A stretch of 32,911 nt of DNA from JBLHOS01 sp047623825 (GCA_047623825.1 JBLHOS010000028.1:1-32911), one strand, 5' to 3'; counted from the first letter of the stretch, positions 23,886-32,395 are shown. Made by a program: numbers and translations. Notes: a model not told the origin generated them from the sequence alone.

Positions 23886-25691
23886 ATGAATGACGCATCT
23901 CTAAGCCCATGGCACCAAAGCGCGGCCCAATTGGTCGCCGTTGCTGCTGGCCGCGCCCCTGCCGATTTGGTTCTGCGGGGCGGAAAGCTCGTAAACGTCC
24001 AAACTCGCGAAGTACTTGATGGATGGCAGGTTGCGATCTCTCGGGGTCGCTTTGCCTATGTCGGGCCCGATGCGTCCCATTGCATTGGTGATGGGACAGA
24101 GGTGATCGATGTCGGTGGGCGATATTTAATCCCAGGCCTGTGTGACGGACATATGCATATCGAAAGTGGCATGCTGACCCCGGCAGAGTTTGCGCGGGCC
24201 GTCATCCCTCATGGCACGACATCGATGTTCACGGATCCCCATGAGATTGCCAATGTGCTGGGGCTGCCGGGCGTCAAGTTGATGCATGATGAGGCGTTGC
24301 TGCAACCAATCAGCATTTTCACCCAGATGCCGTCTTGTGCGCCGTCTGCACCGGGGCTGGAAACAACCGGATATGAAATCTCAGCCGAAGATGTGGCTGA
24401 GGCGATGGCTTGGCCGGGCATCATTGGACTGGGGGAGATGATGAACTTCCCTGGCGTCGTGAACGGCGATCCAAAGATGCTGGCAGAGATGGCAGCCACT
24501 GCCGCCGCTGGAAAAACCATTGGTGGGCACTACGCCTCGCCCGATTTAGGACCTGCGTTTCATGCGTATGCGGCAGGCGGGCCTGCTGATGATCATGAAG
24601 GTGTGGCCGAGGATGATGCAATTGCGCGGGTTCGCCAAGGCATGCGGTCAATGCTGCGGCTTGGCAGTGCATGGTACGATGTTGAGCGTCAGATCACGGC
24701 GATCACGGAACGTGGGCTTGATCCACGCAACTTTATCCTGTGCACCGATGATTGTCATTCTGGCACATTGGTCAATGATGGCCACATGGACCGGGTTGTC
24801 CGGCACGCAATTGCCTGTGGCTGTGACCCGCTGATCGCCTTGCAGATGGCCAGTGTGAACACAGCCACACATTTCGGGCTGGAGCGTGAATTGGGTTCAA
24901 TCGCGCCAGGCCGTCGGGCGGATGTGATTGTAACGTCCGATCTGACTGAACTGCCGATTGAGATTGTCTTTGCCCGCGGAAAGAAAGTGGCTGAGGCAGG
25001 TGTTTGTCTGGTTGAGTGTCCGCATTTGAATTGGCCCGATAGCGCGCGTGCAACCGTACATTTGGGTAAAGAACTGGTCGCGCAGGATTTTGAGATTCTG
25101 GCGCCAGAGGGCGCAAATCGCGTCAAGGCCAAGGTCATCGGCGTTGTGGAGAATCAGGCTCCAACTGAGGCGTTGACCGCAGATTTGCCGGTTCGTGACG
25201 GCGTTGTTGAGGCCGAAGACGGCGTTTGTCAGATCGCCCTAGTGGAGCGCCACCGGGCGACGGGTGGCGTGGTAAATGGATTTGTCTCAGGCTTTGGTTA
25301 TGAGGGGCGCGTTGCTGTCGCCTCAACCGTTGCGCATGACAGTCACCATATGATCGTGGTTGGCACAGACCGGGGCAATATGGCCAAAGCTGCGATGCGT
25401 TTGGGTGAGGTTGGCGGTGGCATTACCGTTTTTAAAGATGGTCAAGAGCTGGCGTTGATTGAGTTGCCGATCGCCGGCCTGATGTCTGACCGCCCAGCCC
25501 AAGAGGTTGCCGCCAAAGCGCAAAAGATGGTCGAGGCGATGGCCGTCTGTGGTTGCACGTTAAACAATGCTTATATGCAGCACTCGTTATTAGCGTTGGT
25601 TGTCATCCCGGCGTTGCGGATCTCTGATCTGGGTCTGGTAGATGTAACCAAGTTTGAGCTGACCGATTTGTTTGAGAAGGAAAACCTATGA
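23886..25691 (+). CDS. ade: Adenine deaminase
   Basis: This enzyme deaminates adenine to hypoxanthine and ammonia in the cytosol. It belongs to the AdeC type of the amidohydrolase superfamily, not the eukaryotic adenosine-deaminase type. The predicted length is 601 residues. Metal and active-site motifs: H89 and H91 in CDGHMHIES, FTDPHEIANVLG, E185 in GLGEMMNFPGV, GGHYASP, and D289/D290 in CTDDCHSG. The C-terminal half has the family's ADVIVTSDL segment and a long beta-rich domain with VGTDRGNMAKA. The start ATG at 23886 has AGGA only 1 nt ahead, so the real initiation site is somewhat uncertain. Its stop overlaps the amn start as ATGA, coupling it to the enzyme that makes its substrate. Confidence 0.95.
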   Translation: MNDASLSPWHQSAAQLVAVAAGRAPADLVLRGGKLVNVQTREVLDGWQVAISRGRFAYVGPDASHCIGDGTEVIDVGGRYLIPGLCDGHMHIESGMLTPAEFARAVIPHGTTSMFTDPHEIANVLGLPGVKLMHDEALLQPISIFTQMPSCAPSAPGLETTGYEISAEDVAEAMAWPGIIGLGEMMNFPGVVNGDPKMLAEMAATAAAGKTIGGHYASPDLGPAFHAYAAGGPADDHEGVAEDDAIARVRQGMRSMLRLGSAWYDVERQITAITERGLDPRNFILCTDDCHSGTLVNDGHMDRVVRHAIACGCDPLIALQMASVNTATHFGLERELGSIAPGRRADVIVTSDLTELPIEIVFARGKKVAEAGVCLVECPHLNWPDSARATVHLGKELVAQDFEILAPEGANRVKAKVIGVVENQAPTEALTADLPVRDGVVEAEDGVCQIALVERHRATGGVVNGFVSGFGYEGRVAVASTVAHDSHHMIVVGTDRGNMAKAAMRLGEVGGGITVFKDGQELALIELPIAGLMSDRPAQEVAAKAQKMVEAMAVCGCTLNNAYMQHSLLALVVIPALRISDLGLVDVTKFELTDLFEKENL

Positions 25692-27172
25692 CGGCGTTGC
25701 TACAGCACCTGCCTGTGAAAAGCCCGGCAAGCCGCGCGGTTCAAAGTTTTGACAATGCGCAGGCTGCAGTTGCCTATCTGCAGGAGCTTTATGTAGAGGC
25801 GACGGTCTTCTTGAAAGACAGTTTCACCAGTATCGCTAACGGTGGTGAACCCGTCACCAGGTACCGAGCGTTTTATCCAGAGGTTCGGATTACAACCACA
25901 AGCTACGGTCAGATCGATAGCCGTCTGTCTTTTGGTCATGTGTCTGAACCGGGCACCTATTCCACAACAATCACCAGCCCGGATCTGTTTCAGCACTATC
26001 TGGAACAACAGATTGGCCTGCTGATTGAGAACCATAAAACCAGTGTCCTGATTGGGCCTTCAGAGACCCCGATCCCGGTGCATTTCGCGGTTTTGAACGA
26101 TGAGAATATCCAGGTTCCGCAAGATGGGGCCCTGTCCTTTCCTTTGCGCGACGTCTTTGACGTGCCCGATCTTGAAACGACCAACGATCAGATCGCCAAT
26201 GGTTATGAAACCAAGAATGAGGATGGCTCTGGCGCGCTGGCCCCGTTTACCGCGCAGCGCATCGACTATTCACTGGCGCGCCTGTCGCATTACACCGCAA
26301 CCGGGCCAGAGTATTTTCAGAACCATGTGCTGTTCACCAATTATCAGTTCTACGTCGAAGAGTTCGTGGCTTTTGCGCGCAAGGCGCTGCTTGATCCCGA
26401 AAGTGGCTATACCTCACTGGTTGGTCCGGGAAATCAGGTAATTACAGATCCAGATACTGTCTTGATCGCAGCAGCTAAGACGCCGCAGATGCCGACCTAT
26501 CATTTGACGCGTCCCGGTTCGGCAGGAATCACCTTGGTCAATATTGGTGTTGGTCCATCCAACGCCAAGACGGCGACGGATCATATCGCAGTGTTGCGCC
26601 CGCATGTCTGGTTGATGGTTGGCCATTGCGCTGGGTTGCGGAATACCCAAAGTTTGGGTGATTATGTTTTGGCGCACGCCTATCTTCGTGAGGATCACGT
26701 GTTGGATGCCGATCTGCCGGTTTGGGTGCCGATCCCGGCGCTGGCCGAGGTGCAAATCGCGTTGGAGCAGGCCGTTGCCGACGTCAGTCAGCTTGAGGGC
26801 TATGATCTGAAACGGATCATGCGGACAGGGACCGTGGCCACCATCGACAACCGTAATTGGGAGCTGCGCGATCATAGCGGACCGGTTCAGCGGCTTAGCC
26901 AAAGCCGCGCGATCGCACTGGATATGGAAAGTGCTACAATTGCTGCAAACGGATTTCGGTTCCGGGTGCCTTACGGCACGCTGTTGTGTGTGTCGGATAA
27001 GCCTCTGCACGGAGAGCTGAAGCTGCCTGGCATGGCCAGTCAATTCTACACTACCCAAGTTTCACGCCACTTGTTGATCGGTATTCGTGCAATGGAGAAG
27101 CTGCGAGAGATGCCCTTGGAGCGGCTGCATTCGCGGAAATTGCGAAGCTTTGAGGAAACTGCATTCCTTTGA
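25688..27172 (+). CDS. amn: AMP nucleosidase
   Basis: Amn hydrolyses AMP to adenine and ribose 5-phosphate and helps set the AMP and adenylate pool. The protein is 494 residues: an N-terminal AMP-nucleosidase domain (about 20-180, YRAFYPEVRI, GQIDSRLSFGHV) and a C-terminal nucleoside-phosphorylase-like domain (about 270-480, with LVNIGVGPSNAKT, MVGHCAGLRNTQSLGDY, and ALDMESATIAANGFRFRVPYGT holding the catalytic Asp/Glu region). Length agrees with the E. coli enzyme (about 484). It is translationally coupled to ade by ATGA, and the pair turns AMP into hypoxanthine. A small inverted repeat, CGACA (27174-27178) / TGTCG (27183-27187), follows the stop. Confidence 0.96.
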   Translation: MTALLQHLPVKSPASRAVQSFDNAQAAVAYLQELYVEATVFLKDSFTSIANGGEPVTRYRAFYPEVRITTTSYGQIDSRLSFGHVSEPGTYSTTITSPDLFQHYLEQQIGLLIENHKTSVLIGPSETPIPVHFAVLNDENIQVPQDGALSFPLRDVFDVPDLETTNDQIANGYETKNEDGSGALAPFTAQRIDYSLARLSHYTATGPEYFQNHVLFTNYQFYVEEFVAFARKALLDPESGYTSLVGPGNQVITDPDTVLIAAAKTPQMPTYHLTRPGSAGITLVNIGVGPSNAKTATDHIAVLRPHVWLMVGHCAGLRNTQSLGDYVLAHAYLREDHVLDADLPVWVPIPALAEVQIALEQAVADVSQLEGYDLKRIMRTGTVATIDNRNWELRDHSGPVQRLSQSRAIALDMESATIAANGFRFRVPYGTLLCVSDKPLHGELKLPGMASQFYTTQVSRHLLIGIRAMEKLREMPLERLHSRKLRSFEETAFL

Positions 27173-27227
27173 TCGACAGATTTGTCGCACAAAACGCAGT
27201 TTTTAGGCCGAATTAACACACTAGGCG

Positions 27228-27255
27228 TTGTGTGAGACCACAACATTCGGATAAC
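27228..27255 (+). promoter_or_regulatory. Candidate promoter of the HU gene
   Basis: A -35-like TTGTGT (27228-27233) and a -10-like GATAAC (27250-27255; 4/6 to TATAAT) are separated by 16 nt. An inverted repeat CACAC (27217-27221) / GTGTG (27230-27234) overlaps the -35 element and could be an operator. This would leave a leader of about 40 nt before the HU start. Confidence 0.4.
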
Positions 27256-27302
27256 TTCCATGCAACGAGCCCTAAGGTTCGGGCAGTGAAGGAGTAAAAA
27301 CC

Positions 27303-27593
27303 ATGGCTCAGAAACCCATGACAAAGACGCAACTTGTTGCTGCATTGGCCGACGAGATGCAAACTGACAAGAAAACCGCAGGCGTGGCACTGGATGCGAT
27401 GACTGCAGTTGTTACACGCGAAGTCGGTGGCGGCGGATCCGTGACAATCCCAGGTATTGGGAAAGTCTATTGCCGCGAGCGCCCAGAGCGTATGGTTCGC
27501 AACCCGGCTACTGGTGAGCAGATCAAAAAAGATGCTGACAAGGTGGTAAAAGTCACTATCGCGAAAGCTTTAAAAGACAGCGTAAACGTCTAA
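27303..27593 (+). CDS. HU-family DNA-binding protein
   Basis: This is a 96-residue nucleoid-associated protein of the HU/IHF fold, which binds and bends DNA as a dimer. It has the N-terminal helices (MTKTQLVAALADEM, KTAGVALDAMTAVVTREV), the central strand segment GSVTIPGIGKVYCRERPER, and the DNA-grasping arm with RNPATGEQI, the HU proline signature. One cysteine (C58) lies before the arm. It could be HU or an HU-like paralogue; IHF subunits are less likely since the arm reads RNPATGEQI and the gene stands alone. A good SD (AAGGAG, 8 nt) precedes the ATG, and a terminator follows, so it is probably a single-gene transcript, expected to be abundant. Confidence 0.94.
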   Translation: MAQKPMTKTQLVAALADEMQTDKKTAGVALDAMTAVVTREVGGGGSVTIPGIGKVYCRERPERMVRNPATGEQIKKDADKVVKVTIAKALKDSVNV

Positions 27594-27617
27594 TTGCCGC
27601 TTTACGATGAATGTGCG

Positions 27618-27646
27618 AAGGGTCGTCGGTAATAGACGGCCCTTTT
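27618..27646 (+). terminator. Intrinsic terminator after the HU gene
   Basis: AAGGGTCGTC (27618-27627) pairs with GACGGCCCTT (27635-27644), with one G-U pair and a 7-nt loop, followed by TT. It starts 25 nt after the HU stop and ends 20 nt before the EamA start. Confidence 0.85.
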
Positions 27647-27665
27647 GCCGTTTTGGGGGGATTTG

Positions 27666-28535
27666 ATGGATGTTCGCGCGATCCTTCTAGGGTTGGCTTT
27701 TGCCGCCTTGTGGTCTTCTGCCTTCACCTCAGCCCGGATCATAGTTGAAGCTGCGCCGCCGTTGACCGCATTGGTGATCCGTTACGCCTTGTCCGGTGCC
27801 ATAGGTCTGGGGATCGCGGCCATTCTTGGGCAAAGCTGGCGATTGACGCGCGCGCAACTGCAGGCCGCCTTTATCTTTGGGATTTGCCAAAACGCGCTTT
27901 ATCTCGGGCTGAACTTTGTGGCGATGCAGACGATCCAGGCCTCGTTGGCGGCGATCATCGCGTCAACCATGCCGTTACTTGTTGCTGCCGCGAACTGGGT
28001 AATATTTCGTGAAAAGCTGCCAGCACTTGGCCTAATGGGTTTAGTCGCAGGATTTGGCGGGGTCACATTGATCATGGTCCAACGCTTGGGCGGTGGCGTT
28101 GATGTCTACGGATTGGTGTTGTGCCTGTTGGGTGTGGTCGCGTTGATGGTTGCGACGTTGGCCGTTCGCAAGGCATCAGCCGGCGGCACCAATCTGATGG
28201 TTATCATCGGGCTACAGATGTTCGTTGGCGCGGCTACACTTTTGCCGATCGCGCTCCTGACGGAAAGCTGGGTTGTGACCTGGTCTTGGCCGCTGGTCAT
28301 TGCCTTTGCCTACACAACAATTGGGCCGGGTTTGTTGGCGACATGGATCTGGTTCATTCTGGTTGCGCGGATCGGTGCCACACGCGCCGCTACGTTCCAC
28401 TTCCTCAACCCGTTCTTTGGGGTCGCTGTGGCGGCGGTCTTGTTGGGGGAATCGTTGGGTTCAACCGACATCATCGGCGTCGCGATCATCGCTGCGGGAA
28501 TTCTGGCCGTGCAAATGTCACGCGTGAAACGCTAG
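27666..28535 (+). CDS. EamA/DMT-family transporter
   Basis: This is a 289-residue inner-membrane protein of the drug/metabolite transporter superfamily, with two EamA repeats and about ten transmembrane helices. The first repeat opens with LGLAFAALWSSAFTSARIIV and PPLTALVIRYALSG; the second has the matching VLCLLGVVALMVATLAV and AATFHFLNPFFGVAVAAVLLGE, the family's re-entrant signature. Members export metabolites or amino acids such as cysteine, threonine or purines; the substrate here cannot be inferred. The ATG at 27666 is preceded by GGGGGGA 5 nt away; an ATG at 27645 lies inside the HU terminator and is rejected. Its stop overlaps that of aroC. Confidence 0.9.
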   Translation: MDVRAILLGLAFAALWSSAFTSARIIVEAAPPLTALVIRYALSGAIGLGIAAILGQSWRLTRAQLQAAFIFGICQNALYLGLNFVAMQTIQASLAAIIASTMPLLVAAANWVIFREKLPALGLMGLVAGFGGVTLIMVQRLGGGVDVYGLVLCLLGVVALMVATLAVRKASAGGTNLMVIIGLQMFVGAATLLPIALLTESWVVTWSWPLVIAFAYTTIGPGLLATWIWFILVARIGATRAATFHFLNPFFGVAVAAVLLGESLGSTDIIGVAIIAAGILAVQMSRVKR

Positions 28536-29632
28536 CCGATCTGGCCACGATTGGCGCCGATCTGTCCGCGATGCAGCAGCACATGATCCAACAAGACGCA
28601 GGCCATCATAGCCTCACCGACTGGGACGGCACGAATACCGACGCAGGGATCATGGCGCCCTTTGGTTATGATTTCGGTGTTTTCGCCGGATTTGGTGATG
28701 GTTTTGCGCGGTGTCAGGATAGATGAGGTCGGCTTGACCGCAAAGCGGACGACCACGTCTTGCCCGGTTGAGATACCGCCCAACACACCGCCCGCATGGT
28801 TTGTATTATAAACTGGACCATTGGGCCCCATCGCAATCTCATCGGCGTTGGCGCTGCCGGTCAGGGCGGCTGTTGCCATCCCATCGCCAATCTCAACGCC
28901 TTTGACCGCATTAATCGACATCATTGCGGCGGCCAGATCTGTATCAAGCTTGCCATATACCGGTGCGCCCAGTCCGGCGGGAACGCCGCGCGCTGTTAGC
29001 TCAATAATGGCGCCGACGCTGTCGCCGGATTTGCGCAACGCATCAAGGTAGGTCGCCCAGTCTTCGGCGGCTTGACTGTCAGGCGTCCAAAACGGGTTTT
29101 GGGTAATCTGATCCCAGTCGAAATTGTCACGGTTAATACCGTACGGACCCATCTGAACCATGTAGCCCGTCATTGAAAGATCTGGCACCAGAACATTTAG
29201 GGCCGCACGCGCGATACCACCGGCGGCAACACGTGCCGCAGTTTCGCGGGCCGAAGACCGTCCGCCGCCACGATAATCGCGGATTCCGTATTTCTGCCAA
29301 TAGGTGATATCGGCATGTCCCGGACGGAACTTATCGGCGATATCGCCATAGTCCTTGGACCTCTGATCGGTGTTTTCGATCATCAACTGAATTGGTGTGC
29401 CGGTTGATTGGCCCTCAAACACACCTGACATGATTTGCACTTGATCGGCCTCACGGCGCTGCGTGGTGTATTTGTTCTGGCCTGGCTTGCGCTGATCCAG
29501 CCAAACTTGCAGCGCCTCGGCTGTGATGGGCACGCCTGGGGGGCAGCCATCAACCGTTGCGCCAAGGGCGGGCCCGTGGCTTTCACCCCAGGTAGTCACG
29601 CGGAACAGATGGCCGAAGCTATTGAGGGACAT
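28532..29632 (-). CDS. aroC: Chorismate synthase
   Basis: AroC converts 5-enolpyruvylshikimate 3-phosphate to chorismate, the last step of the shikimate pathway, using reduced FMN. The length, 366 residues, is typical. The three family signatures are present: GESHGPALGATVDGCPPG near the N-terminus, YRGGGRSSARETAARVAAGG around residue 125, and RHDPCVGIRAVPVGEAM near the C-terminus. The ATG at 29632 has AAGGAG 7 nt ahead; an ATG two codons upstream is only 1 nt from that SD. The last 12 residues contain a direct repeat (RGQIGAN then RGQIG) from a 21-bp offset duplication at 28535-28564. It is convergent with the EamA gene and divergent from the thiamine riboswitch. Confidence 0.97.
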   Translation of the reverse strand: MSLNSFGHLFRVTTWGESHGPALGATVDGCPPGVPITAEALQVWLDQRKPGQNKYTTQRREADQVQIMSGVFEGQSTGTPIQLMIENTDQRSKDYGDIADKFRPGHADITYWQKYGIRDYRGGGRSSARETAARVAAGGIARAALNVLVPDLSMTGYMVQMGPYGINRDNFDWDQITQNPFWTPDSQAAEDWATYLDALRKSGDSVGAIIELTARGVPAGLGAPVYGKLDTDLAAAMMSINAVKGVEIGDGMATAALTGSANADEIAMGPNGPVYNTNHAGGVLGGISTGQDVVVRFAVKPTSSILTPRKTITKSGENTEIITKGRHDPCVGIRAVPVGEAMMACVLLDHVLLHRGQIGANRGQIG

Positions 29633-29730
29633 GGGCATTCTCCTTGGCTTGAATGGTCTAGCGGGGGTCAGGCGGTCTCTCAAGGGGTTTCGGGTTGCGA
29701 AGGTCGTTCGGGGGGATTAGCCTTGATCCT

Positions 29731-29812
29731 ACCTCGGGGTGGCCTTTGTGCCTGAGATGCAATTCTGCAGACCCGTAGAACCTGAACCGGTTAGCACCGG
29801 CGGAGGGAAGGT
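29731..29812 (+). promoter_or_regulatory. TPP (THI-box) riboswitch
   Basis: This is the thiamine-pyrophosphate aptamer. Diagnostic conserved blocks are CGGGGT (29735-29740), CTGAGA (29752-29757) which holds the pyrimidine-binding loop, ACCCGTAGAACCTGA (29771-29785), and the closing GGCGGAGGGAA (29799-29809). CCGG (29787-29790) and CCGG (29797-29800) form the small P5-type stem around TTAGCA. P1 can be closed by ACCT (29731-29734) with AGGT (29809-29812). It lies directly upstream of thiB, the usual place, and should switch off the transporter when TPP is sufficient. Confidence 0.95.
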
Positions 29813-29815
29813 GAC

Positions 29816-29865
29816 GGGCCAAGTTGGCCCTGACTTCACTTCGCCCAACGCTATGGAGGAGTGAA
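29816..29865 (+). promoter_or_regulatory. Candidate riboswitch expression platform sequestering the thiB SD
   Basis: Right after the aptamer a stem GGGCCA (29816-29821) / TGGCCC (29825-29830) is followed by TTCACT (29835-29840) / AGTGAA (29860-29865), which encloses and partly pairs the thiB SD GGAGGAG (29855-29861). Neither is followed by a T-run, so translational control is more likely than termination. The pairing is read by eye and not energy-tested. Confidence 0.5.
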
Positions 29866-29867
29866 CA

Positions 29868-30854
29868 ATGAGAACACCCATCATCGCTGCGGGACTTCTG
29901 AGCATTGCCAATATGGCGGCTGCAGATATTCCCGTTTTGACAGTTTATACATACGACAGTTTTGTCTCTGATTGGGGTCCCGGCCCTTTGATAGAGACGG
30001 CATTTGAGGAGACATGCGCCTGCGATCTGCAATTTGTCGGGGCCGGTGACGGTGCCGCATTGTTGGCGCGGGTTCGGCTAGAGGGCGCGCGCAGTGATGC
30101 AGATGTTGTTCTGGGCCTCGATACAAACCTGACTGCATTGGCTGGGGAAACTGGCCTTTTTGCTCCGCACGGCATCACGCCTGAGGGTTTGACCCTGCCT
30201 GTTGTGTGGGACGATCCGCTGTTCTTACCTTATGACTGGGGTTATTTCGCCTTTGTCCACGACACTGATTTGGCTGATGTTCCCGGCAGTTTCCCTGAGC
30301 TTGCGGATAGTGACATACGGATCGTGATCCAAGATCCACGATCCTCAACACCGGGGTTGGGCCTGCTGATGTGGGTCAAAGCGGCCTACGGCGATGAGGC
30401 CGGTACGATTTGGGAGGGATTGAGCGATAACATCGTCACAGTCACTCCCGGTTGGTCTGAGGCGTATGGCCTGTTTCTCGAAGGCGAAGCAGATATGGTT
30501 TTGTCCTACACAACCTCACCTGCGTATCATCTGATCGCTGAGCAGGACGACAGCAAGACCGCCGCCCTATTTGAGGAAGGTCATTACATGCAGGTAGAGG
30601 TTGCCGGGCAACTGGCCAGCAGCGATCAGCCGGAATTGGCAAGTCAGTTCTTGGCCTTCATGCTGACAGAGGCTTTCCAGACGGTAATCCCGACGACCAA
30701 CTGGATGTATCCGGCGGCGCTGTCGGCCGATTCACTGCCTGACGGGTTTGACACTCTTATCACGCCCGGAACCGCGTTGTTGTTGCCTGCAGATGATGCC
30801 GCCGCTTTGCGCGACGGAGCGTTGGACGAATGGCGCCGCGCGTTAAGCCGCTGA
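29868..30854 (+). CDS. thiB: Thiamine ABC transporter substrate-binding protein
   Basis: ThiB is the periplasmic protein that binds thiamine, TMP or TPP and delivers it to ThiPQ. The 328-residue precursor has a Sec signal (MRTPIIAAGLLSIANMAAA). The mature part shows the ThiB pattern: LTVYTYDSFVSDWGPGP, the DADVVLGLDTNL segment, LPYDWGYFAFVHD, and ADMVLSYTTSPAYH near residue 210. A strong SD, GGAGGAG, lies 6 nt before the ATG. It is controlled by the TPP riboswitch just upstream and overlaps thiP by 25 nt, an arrangement common for this operon. Confidence 0.95.
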   Translation: MRTPIIAAGLLSIANMAAADIPVLTVYTYDSFVSDWGPGPLIETAFEETCACDLQFVGAGDGAALLARVRLEGARSDADVVLGLDTNLTALAGETGLFAPHGITPEGLTLPVVWDDPLFLPYDWGYFAFVHDTDLADVPGSFPELADSDIRIVIQDPRSSTPGLGLLMWVKAAYGDEAGTIWEGLSDNIVTVTPGWSEAYGLFLEGEADMVLSYTTSPAYHLIAEQDDSKTAALFEEGHYMQVEVAGQLASSDQPELASQFLAFMLTEAFQTVIPTTNWMYPAALSADSLPDGFDTLITPGTALLLPADDAAALRDGALDEWRRALSR

Positions 30855-32395
30855 CCCTAATGCATTGGATCGGCGCAGCAATTGCTGCGCTGATCTTTGC
30901 ATTGGTCATTGGTGCACTCGGCGCCATCGCATGGCGTGCCGAAGGGGCCAGCGGTCTGGGGCCGGCTGATTGGTCCGCGATCAGGTTCACTGTGTTTCAG
31001 GCAGCATTGTCAGCATTCCTTAGCGTGGTGTGTGCAATTCCTGTGGCCCGTGCCTTAGCGCGTAGAAATTTCCACGGGCGAGGCATGTTGATTACCCTGA
31101 TGGGTGCGCCGTTCATTTTGCCGGTGATTGTTGCCGTCCTTGGCCTGTTGGCTGTGTTTGGTCGCAACGGCGCAGTCAGTGTTGTGCTTGGCTGGCTTGG
31201 GCTTGCCCCACTTGAAATTTATGGTTTGCACGGAATTCTGTTGGCCCATGTGTTTTTTAATATGCCATTGGCGGTGCGTTTGATCCTGCAAGGCTGGTTG
31301 TCGATCCCGGCTGAGAGGTTTCGCCTTGCCGCAAGCCTTGGCTTTCGCGGTCGCGATGTGTCGCGGCACCTAGAGTGGCCGATGCTGCGCGCGATCGTGC
31401 CGGGTGCACTGTTGGTGATATTTCTGATCTGTACGACCAGCTTTGCCGTGGCCTTGACGCTTGGCGGTGGCCCGCGATCTACCACGGTTGAGTTGGCCAT
31501 TTATCAGGCCTTTCGGTTTGAGTTTGATTTGGGTCGGGCGGCGCTCTTGGGCATTGTGGAATGCGTTATTTGCGCCGTCGCAGTCCTGCTGAGCCTGCGA
31601 TTTGCACTACCCCAGATGATTGGCGCAGGGCTGGACCGGCGGGTTGAACGACACGATGTTCAGGGCGGGATGGTTCGGGCGTTGGATGCGGTCGTCATCT
31701 TTATCGCAGCTGTGTTCTTGATCGCGCCGCTAATTGCCGTGATATCGCGCGGGGCGGGTGAGATGTTCACCCTACCCCCAGTTATTTGGGACGCTGCGCT
31801 GCGCTCAGTCATTCTGGCGCTCAGCTCTGCGGCTTTGGCCATAGGACTTGCCTTGCCATTTGCGTTATTGATGGCGCGCGGCCGACAAAGGGCGATCTTA
31901 GAGGGGATCGGTGTGCTGACAATCGCAGTGTCACCTTTGGTTCTGGGAACCGGTCTGTTCTTGATGATCTTCCCTGTCGCTAACCCCGTTGCACTGGCCC
32001 TTCCGATCACCGGACTGGTCAATGCCGTCGTCGCACTGCCGTTTATCTTGCGCGCCTTAGTGCCTGCGATTGAGCTGGCCGAGGCAAGCCATGGCCGTCT
32101 AGCCGACAGTCTGGGCCTGACGCAATCGCAACGTCTGCGCCATGTCCTGTTGCCGCGATTGCGGCGACCTTTGGGGTTTGGCGCGGGACTGGCGGCTGCA
32201 TTCTCAATGGGGGACCTTGGGGTGATTGCCCTGTTTTCCGCCCCACAATCGGGCACGCTACCGATGGAGATGTTTCGGCTTATGGGGGCCTACCGAATGG
32301 CGGAGGCGCAAGGCGCGGCTGTCTTATTGTTGGCGCTGAGTCTGGTCTTGTTCTTGAGCTTTGATCGGGGAGGGCGGATCAATGCTGCGACTTGA
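30830..32395 (+). CDS. thiP: Thiamine ABC transporter permease
   Basis: ThiP is a 521-residue inner-membrane permease formed of two fused halves, about twelve transmembrane helices in all. Each half has the cytoplasmic EAA-type loop that docks on the ATPase: LAASLGFRGRDVSRHLEWP around residue 170 and DSLGLTQSQRLRHVLLPRL around residue 430. The start ATG at 30830 lies inside thiB; an ATG at 30860, just after the thiB stop, would remove ten residues and is the alternative. The 3' end overlaps thiQ by 14 nt, so all three genes are translationally linked. Confidence 0.95.
   Translation: MAPRVKPLTLMHWIGAAIAALIFALVIGALGAIAWRAEGASGLGPADWSAIRFTVFQAALSAFLSVVCAIPVARALARRNFHGRGMLITLMGAPFILPVIVAVLGLLAVFGRNGAVSVVLGWLGLAPLEIYGLHGILLAHVFFNMPLAVRLILQGWLSIPAERFRLAASLGFRGRDVSRHLEWPMLRAIVPGALLVIFLICTTSFAVALTLGGGPRSTTVELAIYQAFRFEFDLGRAALLGIVECVICAVAVLLSLRFALPQMIGAGLDRRVERHDVQGGMVRALDAVVIFIAAVFLIAPLIAVISRGAGEMFTLPPVIWDAALRSVILALSSAALAIGLALPFALLMARGRQRAILEGIGVLTIAVSPLVLGTGLFLMIFPVANPVALALPITGLVNAVVALPFILRALVPAIELAEASHGRLADSLGLTQSQRLRHVLLPRLRRPLGFGAGLAAAFSMGDLGVIALFSAPQSGTLPMEMFRLMGAYRMAEAQGAAVLLLALSLVLFLSFDRGGRINAAT

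Noticed and set aside
23602..23910. 102-codon minus-strand frame before ade
   Set aside because: It crosses the ade start, has no SD, and no domain or signal peptide; it reads as chance open frame.
27174..27187. CGACA/TGTCG inverted repeat after amn as a terminator
   Set aside because: A 5-bp stem without a T-run is too weak to call; it is noted only in the amn entry.
31660..32256. 198-codon minus-strand frame opposite thiP
   Set aside because: It has a repetitive Arg/Ala/Pro/Ile composition typical of an antisense shadow, and the ThiP membrane segments are clear on the plus strand.
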